NCBI RefSeq assembly: GCF_016772275.1
Contig: NZ_CP065425.1
Span: 1,598,001 to 1,662,000 of the forward strand
Source of the DNA: Heyndrickxia vini
GTDB lineage: Bacteria; Bacillota; Bacilli; Bacillales; Bacillaceae_C
Reading direction: 5' to 3'
Length of the DNA: 64,000 nucleotides
Position 1 is the stretch's first letter. Each line of letters opens with the position of its first letter. Shown here piece after piece: positions 39,727 to 47,290 of the stretch. The translations under genes and the position numbers were made by a program. The notes under the pieces are model-generated. The model ran no database searches and was not told where the DNA came from. It saw only the letters and a program-made list of their open reading frames with translations.

Positions 39727-39979
39727 ACTTTGTGAATTGGACAAATATTCGGTTGATTTCTTTGGCTGTTTCCGGCCCCGTAATTTTCGCCACTTCTTTT
39801 ATCAGTTTGGTTCGTTGTTTATCGTCAAATATGTTATAAGATTTTCCTCGTAAATATGCAGCAATCTTATTTGCATCACTTTTAGATAGCCGGACATTAA
39901 ATTGTTTTGCATATTTTAATAATTCTTCACCTGTGATTATGTTAATTTTGTAATTAATCACATTTTGTAGTAATTTCAT
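39725..39979 (-). CDS. yqfT: YqfT family (DUF2624) protein
   Basis: 84 aa. A small basic protein: MKLLQNVINYKINIITGEEL, then VRLSKSDANKIAAYLRGKS and KLIKEVAKITGPETAKEINR. It occupies the yqfT position after nfo. The function is unknown; the motif order fits DUF2624. The open frame extends to 40033, but GAGGAGTGA favours the ATG at 39979. A GTG two codons earlier is also possible. Confidence 0.82.
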   Translation of the reverse strand: MKLLQNVINYKINIITGEELLKYAKQFNVRLSKSDANKIAAYLRGKSYNIFDDKQRTKLIKEVAKITGPETAKEINRIFVQFTK

Positions 39980-40074
39980 CTGCACATCACTCCTCTTTTG
40001 ATACATATGAAGTGGACAAACGAAATGTTCCAATCATTTGTGTTTTTTAGTTATATACAAGAGGGGGGTGTAAG

Positions 40075-40103
40075 TTTACATAAAGGAAAATCTCATGTAT
40101 AAT
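40075..40103 (+). promoter_or_regulatory. Sigma-A promoter of zur
   Basis: TTTACA (40075-40080), a 17-nt spacer, and TATAAT (40098-40103). Confidence 0.75.
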
Positions 40104-40119
40104 TTTTTTATGGAATAAA

Positions 40120-40134
40120 TCGTAATCATTCTTA
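40120..40134 (+). promoter_or_regulatory. Candidate Zur box in the zur leader
   Basis: TCGTAATCATTCTTA matches the B. subtilis Zur box TCGTAATNATTACGA at 12 of 15 positions, with the left half perfect. It lies about 17 bp downstream of the -10 box, where bound Zur would block its own transcription. Confidence 0.55.
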
Positions 40135-40165
40135 ATAGCATTCATTAAAGTAGGTGTTATATAAA

Positions 40166-40576
40166 ATGCATGTTACTAGTGCGATTCAAACATTGAAGGA
40201 CAAAGGGTTTAAGCACACTGGAAAACGGGAACAAATGCTAGAATTATTTGCTGCTAATAACAAGTATTTAACAGCAAGGGACGTTCTAGAATATATGAAA
40301 GATGATTATCCAGGATTGAGCTTTGACACTATATATAGAAATTTATCTTTATTTGTTGAATTAGGGATTCTTGAAGCAACGGAATTATCGGGGGAAAAGA
40401 ATTTTCGTTTTAGTTGTTCAACAACAAATCACCATCATCATTTTATCTGTCTGGAATGCGGGAAAACGAAAGAAATTCAAACGTGTCCGATGAATATTTT
40501 GGACGAAGATTTGGTAGGATATAATGTTTCGGGCCATAAATTTGAAATTTATGGAAAGTGCCCGGATTGTATGTAA
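40166..40576 (+). CDS. zur: Zinc uptake repressor Zur (Fur family)
   Basis: 136 aa. Fur-family zinc sensor repressing zinc uptake genes. The winged helix is [14 protein letters not shown] to [20 protein letters not shown], the metal-site histidine cluster is [18 protein letters not shown], and the structural zinc cysteines are CLEC and CPDC. The ATG at 40166 is 9 nt after TAGGTG; a GTG at 40154 overlaps that Shine-Dalgarno. Position (between nfo-yqfT and yqfW) matches B. subtilis yqfV, which is Zur rather than Fur or PerR. Confidence 0.93.
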   Translation: MHVTSAIQTLKDKGFKHTGKREQMLELFAANNKYLTARDVLEYMKDDYPGLSFDTIYRNLSLFVELGILEATELSGEKNFRFSCSTTNHHHHFICLECGKTKEIQTCPMNILDEDLVGYNVSGHKFEIYGKCPDCM

Positions 40577-40577
40577 T

Positions 40578-40610
40578 AAAAAATCATAAGACCGGATCTT
40601 ATGATTTTTT
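40578..40610 (+). terminator. Bidirectional terminator between zur and yqfW
   Basis: 14-bp perfect stem (40578-40591, 40597-40610), CCGGA loop, T-rich on both sides. Confidence 0.92.
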
Positions 40611-40620
40611 ATTTGTTGTA

Positions 40621-41223
40621 TTATTTAATATGTTGTGCATAGTTTGCTGCTTTACTTTGCGTCTTTAACCATTTATTTACCCATATTTCAGCCTCATGCC
40701 AATTCTTTACCCGAACGACTCCATCAGGAATAGGATCTTGATTATAAGGAGTATCGAATAAAATTACTGGTATTTGTAATTCTTCATGGATCATAACTGC
40801 ATTGTCATGTTTATCCTCAAAAAAGAGATCTACCTGATATTTTTTAGCTGTTTCGACTTTGTTATGTGATCCGATTAATTCAATATGGTGGTAAAATAAA
40901 TCATTGGTATTAAACCAATTTTCCGTAACGGTAATTAAATTCGAACTTCTTGCACTTATGAAATATAGTTGAAATTTTTCTTTCCACTCTGTTAAAACTT
41001 CTTTTGCTCCTTCAGCAAGCGGTGATTCACCATACATCTTAGGTTCGGTTCTAACAAACCACTCGTAAAAAACTTTTGGATCTACATCAATAACATTTGT
41101 AAGTTCATATTCCGTAATATCATCTAAAGTTAATTGTAGTTTAAACTCATCATTTATATAGGGAAGTAAAGAATTTGGATGGGTTACAGTTCCATCAATA
41201 TCAATTCCAAATCTCATTTTCAT
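40621..41223 (-). CDS. yqfW: Putative nucleotidase YqfW (HAD superfamily)
   Basis: 200 aa. HAD-type phosphatase related to 5'-nucleotidases of the NT5C group. Motif I is GIDIDGTVT, motif II is FISARSS, and the late acidic motif is VDLFFEDKHDNA. The cap-region motif YELTNVIDV is also seen. The substrate is unknown. The start at 41223 follows AAGGAG; an ATG two codons later is also possible. It is divergent from yqfX. Confidence 0.88.
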   Translation of the reverse strand: MKMRFGIDIDGTVTHPNSLLPYINDEFKLQLTLDDITEYELTNVIDVDPKVFYEWFVRTEPKMYGESPLAEGAKEVLTEWKEKFQLYFISARSSNLITVTENWFNTNDLFYHHIELIGSHNKVETAKKYQVDLFFEDKHDNAVMIHEELQIPVILFDTPYNQDPIPDGVVRVKNWHEAEIWVNKWLKTQSKAANYAQHIK

Positions 41224-41402
41224 AAAAAACTACTCCTTTTAAGCACAATAAAAATTTTCACTATAAAAAGTGTACCATACTATTATAAAACTGAACAAAA
41301 ATTACATCATTCATTGTTGGAAAAGATTGTTATGATGAAACAATAACAATCGGCACACAATAATAATGCTCCTGCTCTTACGATTCGAAAGTGAGGGATA
41401 TT

Positions 41403-41768
41403 ATGAATGATGAAACACGTTATGACAAGCTAGAAGAAAATCATCATGATGAAAAAGATAATCATGATTATCACGAAGAAACGGCTGCTGAAATAGCTGC
41501 TCCTGTCTCGTGGGATCGTAGCCGCGATAACGATCGTGGTGAAGATAAGGATCATGAACATGCTCATGTAAGTGGTAAAGTTATCGGCTGGTCTGCTTTA
41601 GTGTTATCAGTTCTATCTCTATTTTTCTTACCTGTAGTATTAGGGGCTGTAGGGATCATTCTTGGTTTTGTTGCGAGAAGAAGGCATGCGACAACATTAG
41701 GGGCATGGAGCATAGGGATAGGTGTTGTTTCTCTTATAATTGGGATATTTGTACTACCATTTTTTTAA
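41403..41768 (+). CDS. yqfX: YqfX-like small membrane protein
   Basis: 121 aa. The N-terminal half is very hydrophilic and rich in His, Asp and Glu (about 1-55), with the conserved AAEIAAPVSWDR. The C-terminal half has two hydrophobic helices (KVIGWSALVLSVLSLFFLPVVL, GAWSIGIGVVSLIIGIFVLPFF) around a basic ARRRHAT loop. This matches YqfX in sequence pattern and position. The function is unknown. GAGGG (41393-41397) supports the ATG at 41403. Confidence 0.85.
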   Translation: MNDETRYDKLEENHHDEKDNHDYHEETAAEIAAPVSWDRSRDNDRGEDKDHEHAHVSGKVIGWSALVLSVLSLFFLPVVLGAVGIILGFVARRRHATTLGAWSIGIGVVSLIIGIFVLPFF

Positions 41769-41812
41769 TGGAAATATCTTAATCACTGTCATATGTGGGA
41801 GCTGTTATAAAA

Positions 41813-41843
41813 AGAAAAGTGCGGATCAAGTCCGCACTTTTCT
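41813..41843 (+). terminator. Bidirectional terminator between yqfX and ispG
   Basis: 13-bp perfect stem AGAAAAGTGCGGA / TCCGCACTTTTCT (41813-41825, 41831-41843). Confidence 0.92.
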
Positions 41844-42942
41844 ATGCTTTTTGTTCACTCTGTTTTTGATAATATTCCTCAGCAATTAAATCAATTTCTT
41901 TTTTCAGTTCTTCTACCATTGTTTCCTCTGGAACTTTTCTTACGATTTTTCCTTTACGGAAGAGTAATCCTTCACCACGAGCCCCGGCGATGCCAATATC
42001 AGCTTCACGGGCTTCACCAGGACCGTTTACGGCACAGCCTAATACAGATACCTTAATCGGTGCTTTAATCGTTGAAATATATTCTTCAATCTCATTGGCA
42101 ATACTAATTAAATCAATTTCGATTCTTCCGCAAGTAGGGCATGAAATCAATGTCGCTGCATTGGAGGATAAACCGAACACTTTTAACAATTCTCTAGCTA
42201 CTTTTACCTCTTCAACTGGATCGGCACTTAAAGAAATACGTAAAGTATTACCGATACCTTTACTTAAGATTGCACCTAGACCAGCAGCACTTTTTACAGT
42301 ACCGGAAAATAATGTTCCAGATTCGGTAATTCCCAAGTGTAATGGATAATCAAAAGCTCGAGCAGCCTTTTCATACGCCTCGATTGCAAGATTTACATCG
42401 GACGCTTTCATCGAGACGATGATATCATGGAAGTCAAGGTCTTCTAAAATTTTTATATGATGCAAAGCACTTTCAACCATACCATCAGCGGTTGGATATC
42501 CATACTTTTGTAAAAATTGTTTTTCAAGACTTCCTGCATTTACGCCAATGCGTATAGGTATACCTTTTGCTTTAGCAGCTTTAACAACCGCTTCTACTTT
42601 CTCGCGTTTCCCAATATTTCCCGGGTTAATGCGAATTTTATCTGCTCCCCCTTCAATTGCTTTTAAGGCGAGACGATAATCAAAATGAATATCAACGACT
42701 AATGGAATATTGATACGCTTTTTTATTTCGGGAATTGCTTCAGCAGCACGTTCGTCAGGACATGCAACCCGGACAACTTGGCAACCTGCTTCTTCCAAAC
42801 GTTTAATTTGGTTTACTGTTGCTTCTACGTCATGTGTTTTTGTCGTTGTCATACTCTGAATAAAAAGTTCATTGCTTCCCCCGATAGTTAAATTTCCAAC
42901 CTTAACGGGACGTGTTTTTGAACGATGTATAATTTCACCCAA
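41842..42942 (-). CDS. ispG: 4-hydroxy-3-methylbut-2-en-1-yl diphosphate synthase (flavodoxin)
   Basis: 366 aa. [4Fe-4S] enzyme of the MEP pathway acting just before IspH. The N-terminal TIM barrel includes [33 protein letters not shown] and [10 protein letters not shown]. Cluster ligands are in SCPTCGR and [12 protein letters not shown]. The start is a TTG (42942) about 10 nt after AAAGGAG. The B. subtilis counterpart is yqfY. Confidence 0.97.
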   Translation of the reverse strand: MGEIIHRSKTRPVKVGNLTIGGSNELFIQSMTTTKTHDVEATVNQIKRLEEAGCQVVRVACPDERAAEAIPEIKKRINIPLVVDIHFDYRLALKAIEGGADKIRINPGNIGKREKVEAVVKAAKAKGIPIRIGVNAGSLEKQFLQKYGYPTADGMVESALHHIKILEDLDFHDIIVSMKASDVNLAIEAYEKAARAFDYPLHLGITESGTLFSGTVKSAAGLGAILSKGIGNTLRISLSADPVEEVKVARELLKVFGLSSNAATLISCPTCGRIEIDLISIANEIEEYISTIKAPIKVSVLGCAVNGPGEAREADIGIAGARGEGLLFRKGKIVRKVPEETMVEELKKEIDLIAEEYYQKQSEQKA

Positions 42943-43051
42943 GGGTAATTCGCTCCTTTATTAAGTACAAATGAGTTTTGTAATTTAATTATAACAAATG
43001 TATTGTATCAGTATTTGAAGGGAATTGACAAGGAAATGAGGTTAGTCATTA

Positions 43052-43372
43052 TTATTTATATATTGGAAATTTATAAACCTGACCAATTTGAATTTCCTCC
43101 GGTGTGATATTATGATTAAATTTTTTGAAGTCGATGATTACTTGTTTTATAGGGATGGACAATGGAGATTTATTAATTTTTTCTACAATGGACAAAACGG
43201 TATCACCAGGAATCACTTTCTTATTTACATATGGGGCAGGCTTTTCTATCGTTACGTTCTTTTCTGATTTTACTGTTACTTGTGAAACTGCAGGGATTGT
43301 TCCAAAGTTGATATCAATATAGACACTATAAATAATGATAATTACTGCGACGAATGCTAGAAATTTTTTCAA
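43052..43372 (-). CDS. yqfZ: LysM-like domain protein YqfZ
   Basis: 106 aa. An N-terminal membrane/signal segment (FLAFVAVIIIIYSVYI) is followed by a short extracytoplasmic region ending in a LysM-like domain (VIPGDTVLSIVEKINKS, ITPEEIQIGQVYKFPIY), which suggests peptidoglycan contact. Placement between ispG and yqgB matches B. subtilis yqfZ. Upstream GGAGGCG is present. Confidence 0.85.
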   Translation of the reverse strand: MKKFLAFVAVIIIIYSVYIDINFGTIPAVSQVTVKSEKNVTIEKPAPYVNKKVIPGDTVLSIVEKINKSPLSIPIKQVIIDFKKFNHNITPEEIQIGQVYKFPIYK

Positions 43373-43434
43373 GATTAGCGCCTCCTTTTTGTCATATTTA
43401 TGCTTGTCCTTAAATGAATATGACTAAAAAGAAA

Positions 43435-43460
43435 AAAAACTGACATGTTTGCCAGTTTTT
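43435..43460 (-). terminator. Terminator after yqgB, upstream of yqfZ
   Basis: AAAAACTGGCA / TGTCAGTTTTT on the minus strand (43460-43450, 43445-43435) followed by more T. It lies 150 bp past the yqgB stop, beyond repeat copy B. Confidence 0.75.
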
Positions 43461-43480
43461 CGATTTAAATAGTTTATGCT

Positions 43481-43636
43481 ATGTCTAGCCCAGCGTCTAT
43501 CGACTAGCGTACTTCAGGACTTCTCCCTACGATAAGTCAACATCGATTCGCCTTGCAGGCTTATCGTGTTTCCTTTATCTCAGTCGAAGTCCCTCCAGTC
43601 TAGTACGTCGATGAGCAAGGCGCTTACGCTTTTCTA
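43481..43636 (+). repeat. Structured intergenic repeat, copy B
   Basis: About 156 bp, the most complete copy. It shares blocks with copy A and has about 25 bp more (near 43585-43607) that is partly complementary to the left part. The inner stem ACGATAA / TTATCGT is perfect here, whereas copy A has a mismatch, and it encloses GCCT-tgc-AGGC. Its right end overlaps the last codons of yqgB. It fills most of the gap between yqfZ and yqgB. Confidence 0.85.
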
Positions 43637-44397
43637 TTAGGTTTCGGAATTTCTCTAATGGTTAAATAAAGAAAGATTAAACAAATAATCCAATTGATTA
43701 AAAGTCCGCCTGGAACGGCTGTTTTTAATGCATCCATTAATACGAAAAATACTGTCGGTAAGGTGATGCAGTGGGCAGCTATCCTCCAGCTGTTTCTGTA
43801 TTGCAGGTTTCTATCAAATGTCCTTGCGAATAATATTCCAATGCCTGCGAAAATGGAAATTTTAATAAATCCCATTGCAGAAGTAAATAAATACATAATA
43901 ATAAATACTATAGGTAAAACAATCCAAAGTACTCCGTGGATGGAGGACAAAAACTTATCAATATCCTTATTTTGTAATTTCATCCCTTCTAGTGCGGAAT
44001 AAGGAAAGTTTTGTGTATTTCGATCTGCTATGACAACGAATTCGTTTTTAAGCAATGCGACTGCATTTCCTTCTTTTTCGATATCTTGTGTAGTAATCTT
44101 ACCAGTTGGATCAAGTATGATATGAAAATCGGACTTTTCCAATGTAAAGGGTTCCTTAATATCTGATGTAAGGGTGCCATTTTCAATTTGAAAAGGAGGC
44201 AGTTCTTCCATAAAGATTTGTTTACCTTCATTTAGTGCAGTAATTGTCATTTTTGAAAAATGAAATAATCCAGGTAAGGTGGATAAAAACATAAGTAAAA
44301 AAACATACAATATGGTTTTGCCGATTCCTAAAAATCGATATTTTGCAATATCTTTAGGGGAATAAAGACTTTTAATAAAACGTTGAAAAATATTCAA
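43624..44397 (-). CDS. yqgB: DUF1189 family membrane protein YqgB
   Basis: 257 aa from a TTG at 44397 (MNIFQRFIKSLYSPKDIAKYRF), which fits the family N-terminus; GTG 44409 and ATG 44406 are too close to the Shine-Dalgarno AAAGGAAG. A membrane helix (about 25-45) leads to an extracytoplasmic domain (about 46-145) and then three to four C-terminal helices. DUF1189 proteins have no established role. The last residues (NRKA) and the stop codon lie within repeat copy B, so the original C-terminus may have been replaced. Confidence 0.85.
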   Translation of the reverse strand: MNIFQRFIKSLYSPKDIAKYRFLGIGKTILYVFLLMFLSTLPGLFHFSKMTITALNEGKQIFMEELPPFQIENGTLTSDIKEPFTLEKSDFHIILDPTGKITTQDIEKEGNAVALLKNEFVVIADRNTQNFPYSALEGMKLQNKDIDKFLSSIHGVLWIVLPIVFIIMYLFTSAMGFIKISIFAGIGILFARTFDRNLQYRNSWRIAAHCITLPTVFFVLMDALKTAVPGGLLINWIICLIFLYLTIREIPKPNRKA

Positions 44398-44558
44398 AAC
44401 TATCATCACTTCCTTTTATGCATTTTCCTTAATATGTACAACTATTTATCATTGTAGGTTTTTTTTCACTGAATGTCATTTGAAAATACTAAAAATCGTT
44501 GAGAAATAATGCATAATCTTTTTTCTCACGTCTATTCTTATAAGAAGAGGTGTTAATT

Positions 44559-45044
44559 ATGGACTGGTTATACTGGACAATCATAATTTTAATGATGCTT
44601 GTTGCTTTTATTGGTTTAATTTATCCAGTGATTCCTAGTGTTCTTTTTCTATTTGGTTCCTTTTTATTATACGGCTTATTTTTTTCCTTTCATTCATTTA
44701 ATTGGTTATTTTGGACGATTCAAATCTTATTTGTTATTTTACTTTTCGGAGCAGATTATTTGACCAATTTAATTGGAGTGAAAAAATTCGGAGGATCGAA
44801 AGCAGGGGTGTGGGGGAGTACAATTGGGTTGTTAATTGGGCCTTTTGTTATCCCGGTTATTGGAATTTTGATTGGCCCATTTTTAGGTGCTGTAATTGGA
44901 GAGTTAATTGTAAACCGTACATCATTTATCAAGGCGATGAAAATTGGATTGGGATCATTAATCGGCTTCATTAGCAGTGTGGTCGTAAAAGGGTTAATTC
45001 AAGTTATAATGGTTATTTACTTTTTTATTAGTATTAGGGGGTGA
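44559..45044 (+). CDS. yqgC: DUF456 family membrane protein YqgC
   Basis: 161 aa, four or five hydrophobic segments. The glycine/proline-rich repeats (GLIYPVIPSV, GLLIGPFVIPVIGILIGPFLGAVIGELI) are typical of DUF456. The role is unknown. The ATG at 44559 follows AAGAGGTG. It is followed by a short GC hairpin (45063-45079) and then sodA, as in B. subtilis. Confidence 0.88.
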   Translation: MDWLYWTIIILMMLVAFIGLIYPVIPSVLFLFGSFLLYGLFFSFHSFNWLFWTIQILFVILLFGADYLTNLIGVKKFGGSKAGVWGSTIGLLIGPFVIPVIGILIGPFLGAVIGELIVNRTSFIKAMKIGLGSLIGFISSVVVKGLIQVIMVIYFFISIRG

Positions 45045-45160
45045 AATATTTTTAGAAAAACTAGGCAATTTATTTGCCTGCTACTTATAACTTTGGTAAT
45101 CTTAAATTGAAATTACATGAATCACTTTGATTCAAACATTTACATAGGGAGGAATTTACC

Positions 45161-45769
45161 ATGGCATTTGAATTACCACAATTACCTTATGCATATGATG
45201 CTCTTGAGCCTCATATTGACAAAGAAACAATGAATATCCATCACACAAAACATCATAACACATATGTAACGAACTTAAATGCAGCTCTTGAAGGAAATGA
45301 AGAACTTCTTAGTAAATCTGTTGAAGAAGTCATTGCGAATCTTGATGCAGTTCCTGAAGCAAAACGTACTGCTGTTCGTAATAATGGTGGCGGACATGCA
45401 AACCACTCATTATTCTGGAAACTTCTTTCACCAAATGGTGGAGGAGAACCAACAGGTGAATTAGCAGAAGCTATTAATAAAAAATTTGGCAGCCTAGACA
45501 AATTCAAAGAAGAATTTGCTGCTGCAGGTGCAAGTCGCTTTGGATCAGGTTGGGCTTGGTTAGTAGTTAATAATGGCGAACTAGAAGTAACTAGCACTCC
45601 AAACCAAGATAATCCATTAATGGAAGGAAAAACACCTATTCTTGGATTAGATGTATGGGAACATGCTTACTACTTAAACTATCAAAATCGTCGTCCTGAC
45701 TACATTAAAGCTTTCTGGAATGTAGTAAACTGGGATGAAGTTGCAAAATTATACGCTGCAGCAAAATAA
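45161..45769 (+). CDS. sodA: Superoxide dismutase (Mn)
   Basis: 202 aa. Detoxifies superoxide. Metal ligands are in [26 protein letters not shown] and [26 protein letters not shown] is characteristic. Sequence context ([15 protein letters not shown]) favours manganese over iron. AGGGAGG precedes the ATG. It is a single-gene unit with its own terminator. Confidence 0.98.
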   Translation: MAFELPQLPYAYDALEPHIDKETMNIHHTKHHNTYVTNLNAALEGNEELLSKSVEEVIANLDAVPEAKRTAVRNNGGGHANHSLFWKLLSPNGGGEPTGELAEAINKKFGSLDKFKEEFAAAGASRFGSGWAWLVVNNGELEVTSTPNQDNPLMEGKTPILGLDVWEHAYYLNYQNRRPDYIKAFWNVVNWDEVAKLYAAAK

Positions 45770-45779
45770 TAGCAAACAA

Positions 45780-45808
45780 AAAGCATCGGGATATTCCGGT
45801 GCTTTTTT
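45780..45808 (+). terminator. Terminator after sodA
   Basis: AAAGCATCGG (45780-45789) pairs with CCGGTGCTTT (45796-45805, one wobble pair), then a T tract. Confidence 0.85.
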
Positions 45809-45820
45809 TGATTTAATTGC

Positions 45821-45886
45821 TGTCCATCTCTCAACATCTAACACCACGAGGTTTGCATATCTGGGCTGATGCGCTTTTAGCTTTTC
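45821..45886 (+). repeat. Structured intergenic repeat, decayed copy D
   Basis: About 66 bp starting TGTCCA and ending GCGCTTTTAGCTTTTC, with CGAGGTT and GGGCTGAT blocks shared with copy C. It is directly downstream of the sodA terminator. Confidence 0.55.
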
Positions 45887-45961
45887 ATATAACAAAATAG
45901 AAATATGTATAATGTCACTCCTTTTTCAAAAGATATAAAGGATGAAAAAGGGGAGTTTATC

Positions 45962-47167
45962 ATGATATTTCGAAAATTGTTAGGTGAAATTGAATTAACA
46001 AAAGACTTATCGTTATTATTGTATATTGGTGGAATTTATTCGCTTAGTGTGGCGTTATCGAATACATTTGTTAATATTTATTTATGGAAACAATCTGGCG
46101 AATTTATTGATTTAGCTATATACAATTTATCTGTCGTTGTTTTTCAGCCACTCACATTTATTATAGCCGGGAGATGGGCGAAAAAGGTTGACAGGGTCAT
46201 TGTCCTGCGAATCGGGGTTATTTTTTTAGCATTGTTTTATTTATCTGTACTGTTTTTCGGTAGTCATGCATCACATTATTTAGTTGTATTAGGTGGTCTT
46301 TTAGGGATTGGATATGGTTTTTATTGGCTTGCATTTAATGTACTTACATTTGAAATAACTGAACCTGAAACGAGAGACTTTTTTAATGGGTTTTTAGGAA
46401 GTCTTACTTCATGTGGCGGTATGATCGGTCCGATTTTGGCCGGGTTTATTATTTCCCGTTTTACATCCAATATTGGATATACAATTGTTTTTGGGTTTTC
46501 CCTTACACTTTTTGCCTTAGCAGTTGTACTAAGCTTTTTTATTAAAAGGCGTCCTGCTCACGGAAGATATTTGCTTGCTCGGATTTTAGAAGAGAGAAAA
46601 AATAATCGAAATTGGCGATTAATAACGAATGCCCATTTTTTTCAAGGATTACGTGATGGAACATTTGCATTTATCATTTCTGTATTTGTATTTGTTTCAA
46701 CTGGCAGTGAATTTGCATTGGGAACGTTTGGGCTGATTAATTCGGGTATATCATTTTTAGGATATTCTTTAGTTACACGACTAATTAAAAGTAAATATCG
46801 AAAAAGAGCGATTCTGTTAGGAGGACTTCTTTTATATGCGGGGATATTTATTATTGTATTTGACTTTAGTTATTCGAGATTATTGATTTATGCAGCCGTA
46901 ATTGCGATTGCATATCCGATTATTCTAGTGCCGTATATTTCGATGACCTACGATGTCATTGGGAGAGGGTGGCAGGCTGCTGAAGCTAGAATTGAATATA
47001 TTGTTGTACGTGAATTATTTTTAAATACTGGTCGAATTGTTTCAATTTTAGCTTTTATAGGAGCGATTACTTTTTTTCATGATAAGCAGAGCATTCCTTA
47101 TTTGCTCATGATATTAGGTGCAGGGTATATTTGTGTTTCCTATCTTTTAAGGAAAGTGTCTACATAA
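45962..47167 (+). CDS. yqgE: MFS transporter YqgE
   Basis: 401 aa, about 12 membrane segments. The loop between helices 2 and 3 (AGRWAKKVDRVIVLRIG) resembles the MFS signature, and LGGLLGIGYGFYWLAFNVL is the fourth/fifth helix region. The substrate is unknown. The ATG at 45962 follows AAGGGGAG; the open frame extends to 45905 without support. It lies between sodA and pbpA as in B. subtilis. Confidence 0.88.
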   Translation: MIFRKLLGEIELTKDLSLLLYIGGIYSLSVALSNTFVNIYLWKQSGEFIDLAIYNLSVVVFQPLTFIIAGRWAKKVDRVIVLRIGVIFLALFYLSVLFFGSHASHYLVVLGGLLGIGYGFYWLAFNVLTFEITEPETRDFFNGFLGSLTSCGGMIGPILAGFIISRFTSNIGYTIVFGFSLTLFALAVVLSFFIKRRPAHGRYLLARILEERKNNRNWRLITNAHFFQGLRDGTFAFIISVFVFVSTGSEFALGTFGLINSGISFLGYSLVTRLIKSKYRKRAILLGGLLLYAGIFIIVFDFSYSRLLIYAAVIAIAYPIILVPYISMTYDVIGRGWQAAEARIEYIVVRELFLNTGRIVSILAFIGAITFFHDKQSIPYLLMILGAGYICVSYLLRKVST

Positions 47168-47180
47168 ATATTGTTTCGTA

Positions 47181-47207
47181 AAAAGGCATTGGTTAATGCC
47201 TTTTTTC
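47181..47207 (+). terminator. Terminator after yqgE
   Basis: 10-bp perfect stem AAAAGGCATT / AATGCCTTTT (47181-47190, 47195-47204) with T tail. Confidence 0.92.
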
Positions 47208-47222
47208 TTCTTTTTTAAATTT

Positions 47223-47252
47223 TTGTACAATTCAACAGACTTTTCCTATACA
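47223..47252 (+). promoter_or_regulatory. Candidate promoter of pbpA copy 1
   Basis: TTGTAC (47223-47228), an 18-nt spacer, and TATACA (47247-47252), 38 bp before the ATG. Confidence 0.5.
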
Positions 47253-47290
47253 ATGAAAGAAAGGTAAATAGAGGAAAAGGGGAATATGTA

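Noticed and set aside
44702-44974. 90-codon frame inside yqgC
   Set aside because: Overlaps the conserved DUF456 gene in another frame, without a Shine-Dalgarno.
45063-45079. AGGCAA/TTGCCT hairpin as the yqgC terminator
   Set aside because: Only 6 bp and not followed by a T tract; noted but not called.
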